64,000 bases of DNA from Lentzea sp. NEAU-D7 (GCF_026242055.1 NZ_JAPJDL010000019.1:62001-126000), one strand, 5' to 3'; positions 17,091-25,955 are shown, counted from the stretch's first letter. Notes: generated by a model from the sequence alone, not told the origin. Numbers and translations are program-made.

Positions 17091-17803
17091 CCGCGCTGCT
17101 CGAAGTCCGCAACCTCTCGGTCGCCTACGGCGCCATCGAGGCCGTCCGCGACATCTCGTTCACCGTCGAGGCCGGCCAGATCGTGTCGCTGATCGGCTCG
17201 AACGGTGCGGGCAAGACCACGACCCTGCGCACCATCTCGGGTCTGCTGCGGCCGAAGTCCGGCGAGATCCTGTTCCAGGGCAAGCCGATCCACAGCGAAC
17301 CGGCGCACGCGATCCTGGGCATGGGCATCTCGCACTCGCCTGAGGGCCGTCGTCTCTTCCCGCGGATGACCGTGGAGGAGAACCTGCAGCTCGGTGCCTA
17401 CGTCCGCAAGGACGACGGCGTGCAGGCCGACATGCAGCGCGTGTACGACCTCTTCCCCGTCCTGGGGGAGCGGCGGCACAACAAGGCCGGGCTCTTCTCC
17501 GGTGGTGAGCAGCAGATGCTGGCCATCGGTCGCGCGATGATGTCCAAGCCCCGCCTGCTGATGCTCGACGAGCCCTCGATGGGTCTCTCGCCGATCATGA
17601 CGCAGCGGATCTTCGACACCATCAAGGAACTGCAGTCGCTGGGCACCACCATCCTCCTGGTGGAGCAGAACGCCCTCGCGGCGCTGGCGTTGTCGGACCA
17701 CGGCTACGTGATCGACCTCGGCAAGACCACTCTGGACGGTCCGGGGCACTCGCTCCTGGCCGACCAGCGGGTGCGCGACGCGTACCTGGGTGAGGCTCAC
17801 TGA
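17087..17803 (+). CDS. livF: Branched-chain amino-acid ABC transporter ATP-binding protein LivF
   Basis: 238 residues with Walker A GSNGAGKTT, signature FSGGEQQMLAIGRA, Walker B LLMLDEPSMGLSP and switch His region LLVEQNALAALAL, in which the usual His is replaced by Asn as is normal in LivF. Last gene of the five-gene Liv operon, which ends at a strong hairpin. Confidence 0.96.
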   Translation: MTALLEVRNLSVAYGAIEAVRDISFTVEAGQIVSLIGSNGAGKTTTLRTISGLLRPKSGEILFQGKPIHSEPAHAILGMGISHSPEGRRLFPRMTVEENLQLGAYVRKDDGVQADMQRVYDLFPVLGERRHNKAGLFSGGEQQMLAIGRAMMSKPRLLMLDEPSMGLSPIMTQRIFDTIKELQSLGTTILLVEQNALAALALSDHGYVIDLGKTTLDGPGHSLLADQRVRDAYLGEAH

Positions 17804-17819
17804 GGTTCGGTTTTGCGGG

Positions 17820-17852
17820 AGCGGGGCGGAGGGACTTTCCCTCCGCCCCGCT
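17820..17852. terminator. Bidirectional terminator hairpin after livF
   Basis: A perfect 15-bp stem (17820-17834 with 17838-17852) with a 3-nt loop lies between the stops of livF and the convergent lipase gene, and can serve both. Confidence 0.88.
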
Positions 17853-17858
17853 GTCGTT

Positions 17859-19031
17859 CTACGAGCGGTCGAAGTCGGCCAGGATCCGGGGCAGGGCCAG
17901 CTTGGCGGCCCTGCCGTGGTTCACGTCCGCGCCCAGGTCGACGAGCGTGCTGCGGGCGTGGTGCCGCTTCAGGCGCTGGTCGCAGTAGGCGGAGGTCTCG
18001 AGCAGCGTGTCGCGGTCCCCCGCCGAGGAGTAGATCGTCACCGGGACCGCGGGGCGCCAGTCGCAGTAGCCGTCGGCCTCGCGGAGCTTCGCGCGCAGGA
18101 CGCCCGACGGGTGCTTGACGCGCTCCAGGTAGGACTCGGTCAGCAGTTCGGCCATGGTCGCCGGCAGGTGCCGGAAGATCTCCTCGTTGCGGTGGTCGCC
18201 GTCGAAGAGCGCCTCGACCGACGGGTCGCGGAAGGCCTCGGCGGGGTCGTCGTAGAGGTGGTGCAGGCGGTTCCAGGCCACCGTCCAGTACGCCATGTAC
18301 GCCACGCCGTTGGCGATCTCGTCGTTCATCGCCCTGGCCACGAGCAGGCTCGGCTTGAACGGACCGCCGATCGGGGCGAGAGCGCCCACTTCCAGCCGCG
18401 GGTCGGCGCCGCGGTGCAGGGCCTGCCCCAGCGCCATGGCGGCGTGGCCGCCCTGCGAGTGGCCGGTGATCATGACGCGCGGGTCGGGGCGGAGGCCTCG
18501 GCGGGCGGCGAACTCGCGGGTGGCGCGCAGGGCGTCCACCGAGGCGGTGACGGTCGACGGGGCGTCGACGTACGGGTGGTGGCCGGGGCCCGTGCCCAGG
18601 CCCAGGTAGTCCGGAGCCGTGGTGAGGTAGCCGGCGGCGGCGAAGAGGTAGGTGGCGGCTCTGTCGTTGCCGTCCGCCACCGACGCCACGGAGCCCCGGT
18701 AGCCGGTGGTGCCGTGCAGCCAGGTGACCTGCCGGGGCGTTCTGTCCTCGTTGCGCGGCAGGGCGATCAGGGCGCTCGCCGTCGTCGGTTTCCCGAACGC
18801 GTCGACGGTGCGGTAGGTGATGCGCTTCGCGTCCACGGCGAAGCGGACGCGCGAGGCGTCCAAGGCGTGGTCCCCCAGGTATGTGACCAGCTGGTTGGTG
18901 TCCATCGTGGACACCGGGACGACGTCGAGGAGGCTGCCGCGGACCGGGCGGGCCGAGGCGGTGGCCGGGACCGAGGCCGCGACCACCGCGCCGCACAGGA
19001 CTGCTGCTGTCAGTCGAGTCGTGAGGGTCAT
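17859..19031 (-). CDS. Secreted alpha/beta-hydrolase, secretory-lipase-like
   Basis: 390 residues from ATG 19031. The signal peptide MTLTTRLTAAVLCGAVVAAS ends at about VPATASA. The nucleophile elbow GHSQGGH and the oxyanion region WLHGTTGYRG are as in the secretory lipase (LIP) family, where a C-terminal Asp and His (GADVNHG) complete the triad. It should hydrolyse esters or lipids outside the cell. The frame extends upstream to GTG 19082 but the signal peptide fixes the start. Convergent with the Liv operon. Confidence 0.88.
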   Translation of the reverse strand: MTLTTRLTAAVLCGAVVAASVPATASARPVRGSLLDVVPVSTMDTNQLVTYLGDHALDASRVRFAVDAKRITYRTVDAFGKPTTASALIALPRNEDRTPRQVTWLHGTTGYRGSVASVADGNDRAATYLFAAAGYLTTAPDYLGLGTGPGHHPYVDAPSTVTASVDALRATREFAARRGLRPDPRVMITGHSQGGHAAMALGQALHRGADPRLEVGALAPIGGPFKPSLLVARAMNDEIANGVAYMAYWTVAWNRLHHLYDDPAEAFRDPSVEALFDGDHRNEEIFRHLPATMAELLTESYLERVKHPSGVLRAKLREADGYCDWRPAVPVTIYSSAGDRDTLLETSAYCDQRLKRHHARSTLVDLGADVNHGRAAKLALPRILADFDRS

Positions 19032-19107
19032 GCGGCCAACGATGTCGCGCTGATCTTGGTCGCACACTGGGGCTGACCGCACAACAGGGGTGTGGTTTAC
19101 CCCAGTA

Positions 19108-19518
19108 CTAGGCGCCGGGAGGCTTCGGGCGGATGAGGCACGTGAGGCGGGCGGTGCAGGTGCGCTTGCCCTCGTCGTCGGTCACGACGATCTCGTACGT
19201 CGTGGTGCTGCGGCCCAGGTGGATCGGGCGCGCCACGCCGGTGACGGTGCCCTCGCGCGCCGCTCGGTGATGGGTGCAGGACAGCTCGAGCCCGACGGCG
19301 ATGCAGTCGAACTGGGAGGCGTGCATCGCGGACGCGACGGAGCCCAGCTGTTCGGCGAGGACCGCGTTCGCGCCGCCGTGCAGCAGGCCGAACGGCTGCC
19401 GGTTGCCCTTGACCGGCATGGTGCCGATCATCTCCTGCACATCCCATTGGGTGATTTCGATGCCCATGCGGACGTGCAGTTGCTCGTCGGCGAACTCGAT
19501 AGGCAGGTCGGGGGTCAC
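19108..19518 (-). CDS. Hotdog-fold thioesterase (PaaI family)
   Basis: 136 residues forming one hotdog domain. The family motif FGLLHGGANAVLAEQLGS holds the HGG turn and catalytic acidic residue. PaaI/YbgC-type enzymes cleave acyl- or aryl-CoA thioesters. GTG 19518 is divergent from polA with only 55 bp between the two starts. A thioesterase next to polA is a common actinobacterial arrangement. Confidence 0.9.
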   Translation of the reverse strand: MTPDLPIEFADEQLHVRMGIEITQWDVQEMIGTMPVKGNRQPFGLLHGGANAVLAEQLGSVASAMHASQFDCIAVGLELSCTHHRAAREGTVTGVARPIHLGRSTTTYEIVVTDDEGKRTCTARLTCLIRPKPPGA

Positions 19519-19543
19519 ACGTGCTCCAAGGGCTCAAGCAAAA

Positions 19544-19566
19544 CTGTCAGACCCCCACCCTAGACT
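19544..19566 (+). promoter_or_regulatory. DNA-damage (RecA-NDp / PafBC-type) promoter of polA
   Basis: CTGTCAGAC at 19544-19552, eight bases, then TAGACT at 19561-19566. This fits the mycobacterial RecA-independent damage promoter consensus tTGTCRgtg-N8-TAnnnT, which is activated by PafBC. The GTG start of polA is seven bases after TAGACT. An almost identical element precedes uvrB. Confidence 0.75.
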
Positions 19567-19573
19567 CGGGCCC

Positions 19574-22246
19574 GTGACTACCTCAGACGTGAAGCGGCTC
19601 CTGCTCATCGACGGTCACTCGATGGCCTACCGAGCGTTCTACGCCCTGCCCGCCGAGAACTTCGTGACGAAGACGGGCCAGGTCACGAACGCCGTGTACG
19701 GGTTCACGTCCATGTTGATCAACATCCTGCGGGACGAGAAGCCGACGCACGTCGCGGTGGCGTTCGACGTCTCGCGCAAGACGTTCCGCTCCGAGCAGTA
19801 CCCCGAGTACAAGGCCGGTCGCTCCAAGACGCCGGACGAGTTCCGCAGCCAGGTCTCCCTCATCCAGGACGTGCTGGCCACGCTCCGCATCCCCACCATG
19901 GAGAAGGAGAACTACGAGGCGGACGACATCATCGCGACGCTGACCACGCAGGCCGTGGAGCAGGGCGTCGAGGTGGAGATCGTCACCGGCGACCGCGACG
20001 CGTTCCAGCTGGTCAACGACAAGGTCACGGTGCTGTACCCGGTCAAGGGCGTCTCGGAGATGGGCCGCTTCACCCCGGCCTACGTCGAGGAGAAGCACGG
20101 TGTGCGGCCCGACCAGTACGCGGACTACGCGGCGGTGCGCGGCGACTCGTCGGACAACCTGCCGAACACCCCCGGTGTCGGCCCCAAGACGATCATCAAG
20201 CTGCTCAACCAGTTCGGCGGCCTCAACGAGCTCGTCGACCGCATCGACGAGGTGCCGGGCAAGGTCGGCGAGGCCCTGCGCGGCAACCTGGCGAACATCA
20301 TCATGAACCGCCAGCTCACCGAGCTGATCAAGGACGTCGAGCTGCCGTACACGATCGACGGGCTCGAGGTGCAGCAGTGGGACCGCGACGCGGTGCACCG
20401 CCTGTTCGACGAGCTGGAGTTCCGCGTCCTGCGCGACCGTCTGTTCCAGACGCTGTCCACCGCGGAGCCCGAGGCCGAGGAGGGTTTCGAGGTCTCCGGC
20501 GGCGCGATCCCCGCGGGCACGCTCGCGAAGTGGCTCGACCAGAACGCCCGCAAGACGCGGGTCGGCGTCGCGCTGCGCATCACCACCGACCTGGAGGGCG
20601 TCGCGCTGTGCACCGCCACCGGCGAGGGCGGGTACGTCGCCGTCGAGGAGCTGAACGAGGCCGACGAGCAGGCGCTCGCCGCGTGGCTGGCCGACGAGTC
20701 GGTGTCCAAGGCGGGCCACGACCTGAAGCTGCCGTTGCGGCGCGTGCGCGCCCGCGGGTGGAAGCTGCGCGGCCTGTCCTCCGACACGGCGCTGGCCGCC
20801 TACCTGGTGCGTCCCGGCCAGCGGTCGTTCGCCCTGGACGACCTGGCGCTGCGCTACCTCAAGCGCGAACTGCGGGCCGAGGAGTCCGGGGACGGTCAGC
20901 TGTCGCTGCTCTCCGACGAGTCCGAGGAAGCCCAGAAGGTCGCCACCAGCACGATCCTGCGCGCGCGTGCCGTCGCCGAGCTCGCCGACCGCCTCGACGA
21001 GGAACTGGTCACGATCGGCGGCGCCGACCTGCTCGCGAACCTCGAGCTGCCGCTGATGAACGTGCTCGACGAGGTCGAGGCCATCGGCATCGCGATCGAC
21101 GTCGACCACCTCTCGGAGCTGGAGGCGCACTTCGCCGCCGGCGTGAAGCAGGCGGCGCAGGACGCGTACTCGGTCATCGGCAAGGAGATCAACCTCGGCA
21201 GCCCGAAGCAGCTGCAGACGGTGCTCTTCGACGAGCTGAACATGCCGAAGACGAAGAAGACCAAGACCGGCTACACCACGGACGCGGACGCGCTGCAGAA
21301 CCTGTTCGAGCAGACCGAGCACCCGTTCCTGCAGCATCTGCTCTCGCACCGCGACGTCACGCGCCTGAAGTCCACTGTGGACGGCCTGCTGAAGTCGGTG
21401 GCCGACGACGGCCGCATCCACACGACGTTCCACCAGACGATCGCGGCCACCGGCCGGCTGTCCTCGACGGACCCGAACCTGCAGAACATCCCGATCCGCA
21501 CGGACGAGGGCCGCCGCATCCGCCAAGCGTTCGTCGTCGGCGAGGGCTACGCGGAGCTGATGACTGCGGACTACAGCCAGATCGAGATGCGGATCATGGC
21601 GACGCTGTCCGGCGACGAGGGCCTGATCGCGGCGTTCAACAGCGGCGAGGACCTGCACACCTACGTGGCCTCGCAGGCGTTCTCGATCCCCACCTCCGAG
21701 GTGACGGGGGAGATGCGCCGCCGCATCAAGGCGATGTCGTACGGCCTCGCGTACGGCCTGTCGGTGTTCGGTCTGTCGCAGCAGCTGCGCATCCCGACCG
21801 AAGAGGCCCGCGAGCAGATGGAGGCGTACTTCTCCCGCTTCGGCGGCGTGCGCGACTACCTCAACGAGATCGTGGAGAAGGCCCGCAAGGACGGCTACAC
21901 CGAGACGGTGCTCGGCCGTCGCCGCTACCTGCCGGACCTGACGTCGGACAACCGCCAGCGCCGCGAGATGGCCGAGCGCATGGCTCTCAACGCGCCGATC
22001 CAGGGCAGCGCCGCGGACATCATCAAGGTGGCCATGCTGGGCGTCTACCGCGCGCTGGAGTCGTCCGGCCTGCGCTCGCGGATGCTGCTGCAGGTCCACG
22101 ACGAACTGGTGCTGGAGGTCGCCGAGGGCGAGCGCGAGGCCGTCGAGGCGCTCGTGCGCGACCAGATGGGCAACGCCTACCAGCTCCTGGTGCCGCTGGA
22201 GGTCTCGGTCGGCGTGGGTCGTTCCTGGGACGACGCCGCCCACTAG
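19574..22246 (+). CDS. polA: DNA polymerase I
   Basis: 890 residues. The 5'-3' exonuclease domain (1 to about 300, starting LLLIDGHSMAYRAFYAL) is intact. The 3'-5' exonuclease-like domain (about 310-500) lacks the catalytic D-x-E acid motif (VALRITTDLEG instead), so proofreading is probably lost, as in mycobacteria. The polymerase domain has motif A (TADYSQIEMRIMA), motif B (RRRIKAMSYGLAYG) and motif C (LLQVHDELVLEV). It fills gaps in excision repair and Okazaki maturation. GTG 19574 is chosen because it sits seven bases after the -10 box of a damage-type promoter. Confidence 0.97.
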   Translation: MTTSDVKRLLLIDGHSMAYRAFYALPAENFVTKTGQVTNAVYGFTSMLINILRDEKPTHVAVAFDVSRKTFRSEQYPEYKAGRSKTPDEFRSQVSLIQDVLATLRIPTMEKENYEADDIIATLTTQAVEQGVEVEIVTGDRDAFQLVNDKVTVLYPVKGVSEMGRFTPAYVEEKHGVRPDQYADYAAVRGDSSDNLPNTPGVGPKTIIKLLNQFGGLNELVDRIDEVPGKVGEALRGNLANIIMNRQLTELIKDVELPYTIDGLEVQQWDRDAVHRLFDELEFRVLRDRLFQTLSTAEPEAEEGFEVSGGAIPAGTLAKWLDQNARKTRVGVALRITTDLEGVALCTATGEGGYVAVEELNEADEQALAAWLADESVSKAGHDLKLPLRRVRARGWKLRGLSSDTALAAYLVRPGQRSFALDDLALRYLKRELRAEESGDGQLSLLSDESEEAQKVATSTILRARAVAELADRLDEELVTIGGADLLANLELPLMNVLDEVEAIGIAIDVDHLSELEAHFAAGVKQAAQDAYSVIGKEINLGSPKQLQTVLFDELNMPKTKKTKTGYTTDADALQNLFEQTEHPFLQHLLSHRDVTRLKSTVDGLLKSVADDGRIHTTFHQTIAATGRLSSTDPNLQNIPIRTDEGRRIRQAFVVGEGYAELMTADYSQIEMRIMATLSGDEGLIAAFNSGEDLHTYVASQAFSIPTSEVTGEMRRRIKAMSYGLAYGLSVFGLSQQLRIPTEEAREQMEAYFSRFGGVRDYLNEIVEKARKDGYTETVLGRRRYLPDLTSDNRQRREMAERMALNAPIQGSAADIIKVAMLGVYRALESSGLRSRMLLQVHDELVLEVAEGEREAVEALVRDQMGNAYQLLVPLEVSVGVGRSWDDAAH

Positions 22247-22261
22247 GGCCACAACGCGAAG

Positions 22262-22294
22262 CAGCCCGTCCGAGCCGAGTGCTCGGGCGGGCTG
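22262..22294 (+). terminator. Terminator of polA
   Basis: A 13-bp stem (22262-22274 with 22282-22294, one G-U pair) and 7-nt loop, 15 bases after the polA stop. No clear T-tract, as is common in actinobacteria. Confidence 0.82.
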
Positions 22295-22296
22295 TC

Positions 22297-22410
22297 GTGG
22301 TGAAAGCCGGGGAATCATCTCCCTCGCTGTCCGAGCAGGCAGCCAAGAACGCCGTGCAGGTGCGTGCGGACGGTGCGAGAGTCGCGGCGGAACGGCTGAT
22401 GGCGCTGTGA
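22297..22410 (+). CDS. Possible small protein, 37 aa
   Basis: GTG 22297 to TGA 22410 encodes a short amphipathic peptide (SEQAAKNAVQVRADGARVAA in its middle). Codon third positions are GC-rich, but there is no ribosome binding site and no known family, and the frame begins within the tail of the polA terminator. It could be chance or the remnant of a longer gene. Confidence 0.2.
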   Translation: MVKAGESSPSLSEQAAKNAVQVRADGARVAAERLMAL

Positions 22411-22451
22411 TTCGCCAGATCCGGGCGGTGGCCGCGTGGTATGTCAACGGT

Positions 22452-23096
22452 ATGAAGATCCTTGCCGTGGTGCTGCTGCTCCTCGCCATCGCCGCCTGCA
22501 CGCCCACCCCGCAGGGTGAGCCGAAGCAGGAAGCGTGGCTCACGGGCAAGCTGACCTTCCGCAAGGTCGAGAGCGTCACGCCGGGGTCCGCCCCGACGCC
22601 CTCCCCGTCATCCGGTCACCCCGTGCCCCGCAGCGAGGCCGGCGACCCGGCCGTCCAGACGGTGCGGGCGACCCGGCAGAGCCCGGACGCCACCGTCCGC
22701 GAGCTGGCGCTCGGCACGCTGGACTGCGCCGCCCCGGATCCGCTCGTCGGCAACGACGACGCGGCCGCCCCGCTGGTGACCTGCGACGCCGAAGGGGCCA
22801 AGTACGACCTCGGCCCGGTCTTCCTCGACGGTGACCGCGTCGTCAAGGCCAAGGCCAGCCCCAGCGAGTACGGCGGCGGCCACGTGGTGACGGTCGAGTT
22901 CGACGACGGGGGCGCACGCACCTGGAGCGACTTCACGACCGCCAACGTGGGGAACCAGGTCGCCATCCTGATCAACGGACGGGTGCTCAGCGCGCCCAGC
23001 ATCCAGTCGCCCATCACCGGTGGCACCACGCAGATCACCGGCCGGTTCACCGCGGACCAGGCCGATCAGCTCGCGAGGCAACTGGTCGGCCGATGA
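22452..23096 (+). CDS. Lipoprotein with SecD-like periplasmic (P1 head) domain
   Basis: 214 residues from ATG 22452. The signal peptide ends AIAAC, with the lipidated cysteine at residue 16. The C-terminal half (about 140-214) carries the SecD P1-head pattern: VTVEFDDGGARTWSDFT, NVGNQVAILINGRVLSAPSI and PITGGTTQITGRFTADQA. In SecDF this domain contacts emerging preproteins, but the SecD membrane helices are absent here. Stand-alone lipoproteins of this type occur in actinobacteria and their role is unknown. It lies just after polA at the start of the accessory block. Confidence 0.8.
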   Translation: MKILAVVLLLLAIAACTPTPQGEPKQEAWLTGKLTFRKVESVTPGSAPTPSPSSGHPVPRSEAGDPAVQTVRATRQSPDATVRELALGTLDCAAPDPLVGNDDAAAPLVTCDAEGAKYDLGPVFLDGDRVVKAKASPSEYGGGHVVTVEFDDGGARTWSDFTTANVGNQVAILINGRVLSAPSIQSPITGGTTQITGRFTADQADQLARQLVGR

Positions 23097-23262
23097 TCCA
23101 GGACAGCGGAACTCGTTGTGCGTCTGGGGCGTCGACCTCCTCGCCGAGGTGAGCGCGACTGGACGCGCTGATGCCCCGGCTTCACAACGGCGGCGAGAAG
23201 AACTGAACCGCGCGAGCTGGGACGTACGTGTTGTGGGTGTCCGCAGTGAGGGGTGACCCGCA

Positions 23263-24324
23263 ATGTCGTACCAGGTTGGGCTCGATCTCGGATCCGCAGG
23301 CACCACCGTCGCCACCAGCAGTGGCGTCACGACCAGCAGTCGCCGGCAGCAGGCGCAGGCAGGGGAAGTCGCGTGCGTCCTGGACGATTTCACGCATCGG
23401 CACGGGGAGCCGCCTAGCCGCGTCGCCATGACGCATCCCCTGTGCTGGCCGCACGAGCACCTTGAGCAGTTGCGCCAGGACCTCATCAACGAGGGGCGCG
23501 CGGACGTGTTGTTCGTGCCCGCGCCGCACGCCGCCGCCATCGCGTTCGACGCCGACGTGCAGATGCCCGAACACAGCACGGTGGCGGTGTTCGACTTCGG
23601 TGCCACCGGATGTGACGTCACGCTGCTGCGCAAGCAAGGCGTGCTGTTGCTGGCCGGGCAGCCGGAACGGGTCGAGGTCGGCGGCTTCGACCTGGACGAG
23701 CTCGTGGCGGAGCACGTGATCGCGAAGATCGGCACGCACAGCCGTGAGCTCGTGCGGAGCTGCGTCGAGGCGAAGGAGCTGCTCGGCAGCTATCCGGAGG
23801 TGCGGATTCCCTATGTCGCGACGAACGGTGAGGTGCGCGAGGTCCGGCTGAGCCGATTGGAGTTCGAGGCGATCATCCGGCCGTCGGTTGAGATGGCGAT
23901 CGACGCGCTGGAACGCGTGGCGGGCAGTGCGGGGCTGTGCCTGCCGGACGTCATCCTGCTCGTGGGCGGGTCTTCGCGGATCCCCCTGGTGGCGAGGGAG
24001 ATCACGGAACGGCTGCGCATCCCGGTGATGAGGGCCCCGGACGGTGCGGCCGCGACGGGTGCCTATCTCGAAGCCAGGCAGCTGGAACCAGAACCCGCCG
24101 AGCAGTCCACCGTCGAGGTTCCCCTGCCGCGCCAGGAAGACCAGGAGAAGCGGATCCCGACCACGCCGTTCATCGCGGCGGGGTTGCTCGTGCTCGTTCT
24201 CGGAGGAGGGTGGTTCGCGCACGACGCGATGAACCAGCCACAGGTGAGGATGGAGAACACCAGCGTGCAGTTCGAACCGCCGGGAACGGCCGAGCTGCCC
24301 CGCATCACCGAGCCAGGGCGCTGA
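23263..24324 (+). CDS. Hsp70-like actin-fold ATPase with C-terminal membrane anchor
   Basis: 353 residues. Phosphate-1 loop GLDLGSAGTTVA at 6-17, phosphate-2 motif VAVFDFGATGCDVTLL near 108-123 and adenosine motif VILLVGGSSRIPLV near 228-241 define an Hsp70/DnaK-type nucleotide-binding domain, though short and missing part of subdomain II. The peptide-binding domain of DnaK is absent; instead a single membrane helix (TPFIAAGLLVLVLGGGWFA, about 305-325) and a short extracytoplasmic tail follow. It is therefore not a canonical chaperone. The 3' end overlaps the convergent aminotransferase gene by 20 bp. Confidence 0.82.
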   Translation: MSYQVGLDLGSAGTTVATSSGVTTSSRRQQAQAGEVACVLDDFTHRHGEPPSRVAMTHPLCWPHEHLEQLRQDLINEGRADVLFVPAPHAAAIAFDADVQMPEHSTVAVFDFGATGCDVTLLRKQGVLLLAGQPERVEVGGFDLDELVAEHVIAKIGTHSRELVRSCVEAKELLGSYPEVRIPYVATNGEVREVRLSRLEFEAIIRPSVEMAIDALERVAGSAGLCLPDVILLVGGSSRIPLVAREITERLRIPVMRAPDGAAATGAYLEARQLEPEPAEQSTVEVPLPRQEDQEKRIPTTPFIAAGLLVLVLGGGWFAHDAMNQPQVRMENTSVQFEPPGTAELPRITEPGR

Positions 24325-25522
24325 TCTCCCGCACCGTCCGGTCGATCTCGTCCGGGGTGTTGAGGATCGACGTGCCGACTCGTGCGTACGGGATCCGGTA
24401 GGACGCCGTCGTGATCTGGATCTGCTTGCGCGCCAGCAGTTCCACGACCTGGGGACCCGTGTGGCCGGTGACGTCGAAGCACACCATGCCCGCGGACGTC
24501 GCCGGGTCGCGTGGAGTGTGCACGACGACGCCGGGGACCTCGGCCAGCCCGTCGGAGAAACGCCCGGACAGCTCGGCGATCCGGGACGCCACGCGGTCGC
24601 GGCCGAGGCGTTGGTGGAACCGCACCGCCGCCTGCACTCCGAAGTACTGCTCGAACGCGTGGAAGCCGCCGGGGCCGAGCAACGCGGTCTCGCTGCGGTC
24701 GCTCAGGCTCGGCAGCATCGGCACGATCTCGCCGCGCACCTCGGGATTCACCCACACCATGCCGGTGCCACGCGGCCCGAACAACCACTTGTGCGTACCG
24801 GAAACGAACACGTCCGCACCCATGCGCGCCGCATCGTCGTGCACGGCCGCCAGTCCGTGCACGCCGTCTACGACGAGGAGACAGCGGTCTTCCTGTTTGC
24901 GGCCCTTGTTCGCCTCGGCCACGACCTGCGCGCAAGCTCGCACAGGCATGCGCAGACCCGTGCTCGACTGCACCCACGTGATGCCGACGGCACGGGTCCG
25001 CGGCGTGATCGAGTTCCGCAGCCGGGTCGCGATCTCGTCCTCGGTGGCCTTCGCCGGGTTCTCGTAGAGCGTGCCGATCCGGACCCTCGCACCCATCCGC
25101 CCCGCCGCGAGCCTCGCCGCCTGCTGGTGCCACGCGTGGTCCTGGTCGCTGAGCAGCAGCTCCTGGTCCGAACGCAGCTTCAGCCCGCCGTAGACGATCG
25201 AGAGCCCCATGGTCGTGTTCGGCACGAACGCGATGTCGTCCGCCGCGCCACCGACGTACTGCCCGAGCGCGACGGCGACCTCCTGCGCCTGCTCGGGCAT
25301 CAGGTCGTGCGAGTTCGCGTCGAGCCGGCGCTTGAACTCCTCGACCGCGTCGCGCACCTCGCGCGGGTTCGACGCGAGGTAGAACAGCCCCAGGTTGGTG
25401 AGGCCCGGGTCCAGCCGGAACTCGCGGCGCACGGCGGACCAGTCCACTTCCCGCGCGGCGGACGACGCGGTCGGCGCGACGGCGAGCAGCCCTGCACCCA
25501 CGAGGAAGTCACGACGTTCCAT
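24305..25522 (-). CDS. PLP-dependent class V aminotransferase, exported (isopenicillin-N epimerase-like)
   Basis: 405 residues. The N-terminus ERRDFLVGAGLLAVAPTASSA has the twin-arginine signal pattern, so a folded PLP enzyme is probably exported by Tat. The Schiff-base lysine lies in SGTHKWLFGPRGTGM and the PLP-phosphate Asp in LLVVDGVHG. The family covers cysteine desulfurase-like enzymes and isopenicillin-N epimerases; the substrate here is unknown. ATG 25522 is chosen because it begins the Tat signal. Its start overlaps the end of the DUF1453 gene by 14 bp, indicating one operon. Confidence 0.87.
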   Translation of the reverse strand: MERRDFLVGAGLLAVAPTASSAAREVDWSAVRREFRLDPGLTNLGLFYLASNPREVRDAVEEFKRRLDANSHDLMPEQAQEVAVALGQYVGGAADDIAFVPNTTMGLSIVYGGLKLRSDQELLLSDQDHAWHQQAARLAAGRMGARVRIGTLYENPAKATEDEIATRLRNSITPRTRAVGITWVQSSTGLRMPVRACAQVVAEANKGRKQEDRCLLVVDGVHGLAAVHDDAARMGADVFVSGTHKWLFGPRGTGMVWVNPEVRGEIVPMLPSLSDRSETALLGPGGFHAFEQYFGVQAAVRFHQRLGRDRVASRIAELSGRFSDGLAEVPGVVVHTPRDPATSAGMVCFDVTGHTGPQVVELLARKQIQITTASYRIPYARVGTSILNTPDEIDRTVREISALAR

Positions 25523-25955
25523 GCCCGCCATTGGACACCCGTTCCGGCGCGAACGGCAGGCCACTGGTCAACGCTTTCGCGCCCACGGCGCACAGCTCGC
25601 CGAGCATGCTCACGCCGATGGAGAGCTGCGTCGGCGCGTGGTGGTCGAGCAGCGCCACGAAGCCGAAGCTCGCGCCGATCGACGCCACCCACACGAGCAA
25701 GGTCCACGGCGTGTACCGCTGCCACAGGTGGCCGTCGCGCTCGAACAGCCTGATCGTCATCCCCCGGAGCGCGCCGAACGCGAAGCCGGCGGCGAGCGGG
25801 AGCAGGTAGGCCAGGTGGAACTCGTCGACCGCGCGGATGCCGAAGAACAGCAGGAACGCGGGCGGCGCCAGCAGGTCTCTGGCGTTGAGCGGTTCTCCCC
25901 TGAAACGGCGCACGAGCACGTACAGCACACCGGCCGCGATCAGCAGATACGTCAT
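25509..25955 (-). CDS. DUF1453 (CcdC-like) membrane protein
   Basis: 148 residues with four to five hydrophobic segments (about 1-14, 29-47, 50-65, 83-102, 112-130). The pattern of an N-terminal helix followed by RRFRGEPLNARDLLAPPAFLL matches DUF1453/CcdC-like proteins. ATG 25955 follows AGGGGGA. It heads an operon with the exported aminotransferase and is divergent from a TetR gene, with a paired palindromic operator between, so TetR control is likely. Confidence 0.8.
   Translation of the reverse strand: MTYLLIAAGVLYVLVRRFRGEPLNARDLLAPPAFLLFFGIRAVDEFHLAYLLPLAAGFAFGALRGMTIRLFERDGHLWQRYTPWTLLVWVASIGASFGFVALLDHHAPTQLSIGVSMLGELCAVGAKALTSGLPFAPERVSNGGHGTS

Noticed and set aside
19583-22579. Antisense open frame of almost 1000 codons opposite polA
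   Set aside because: Low-complexity Arg/Leu/Val/Asp composition and lack of domains mark it as the GC-bias shadow of polA.
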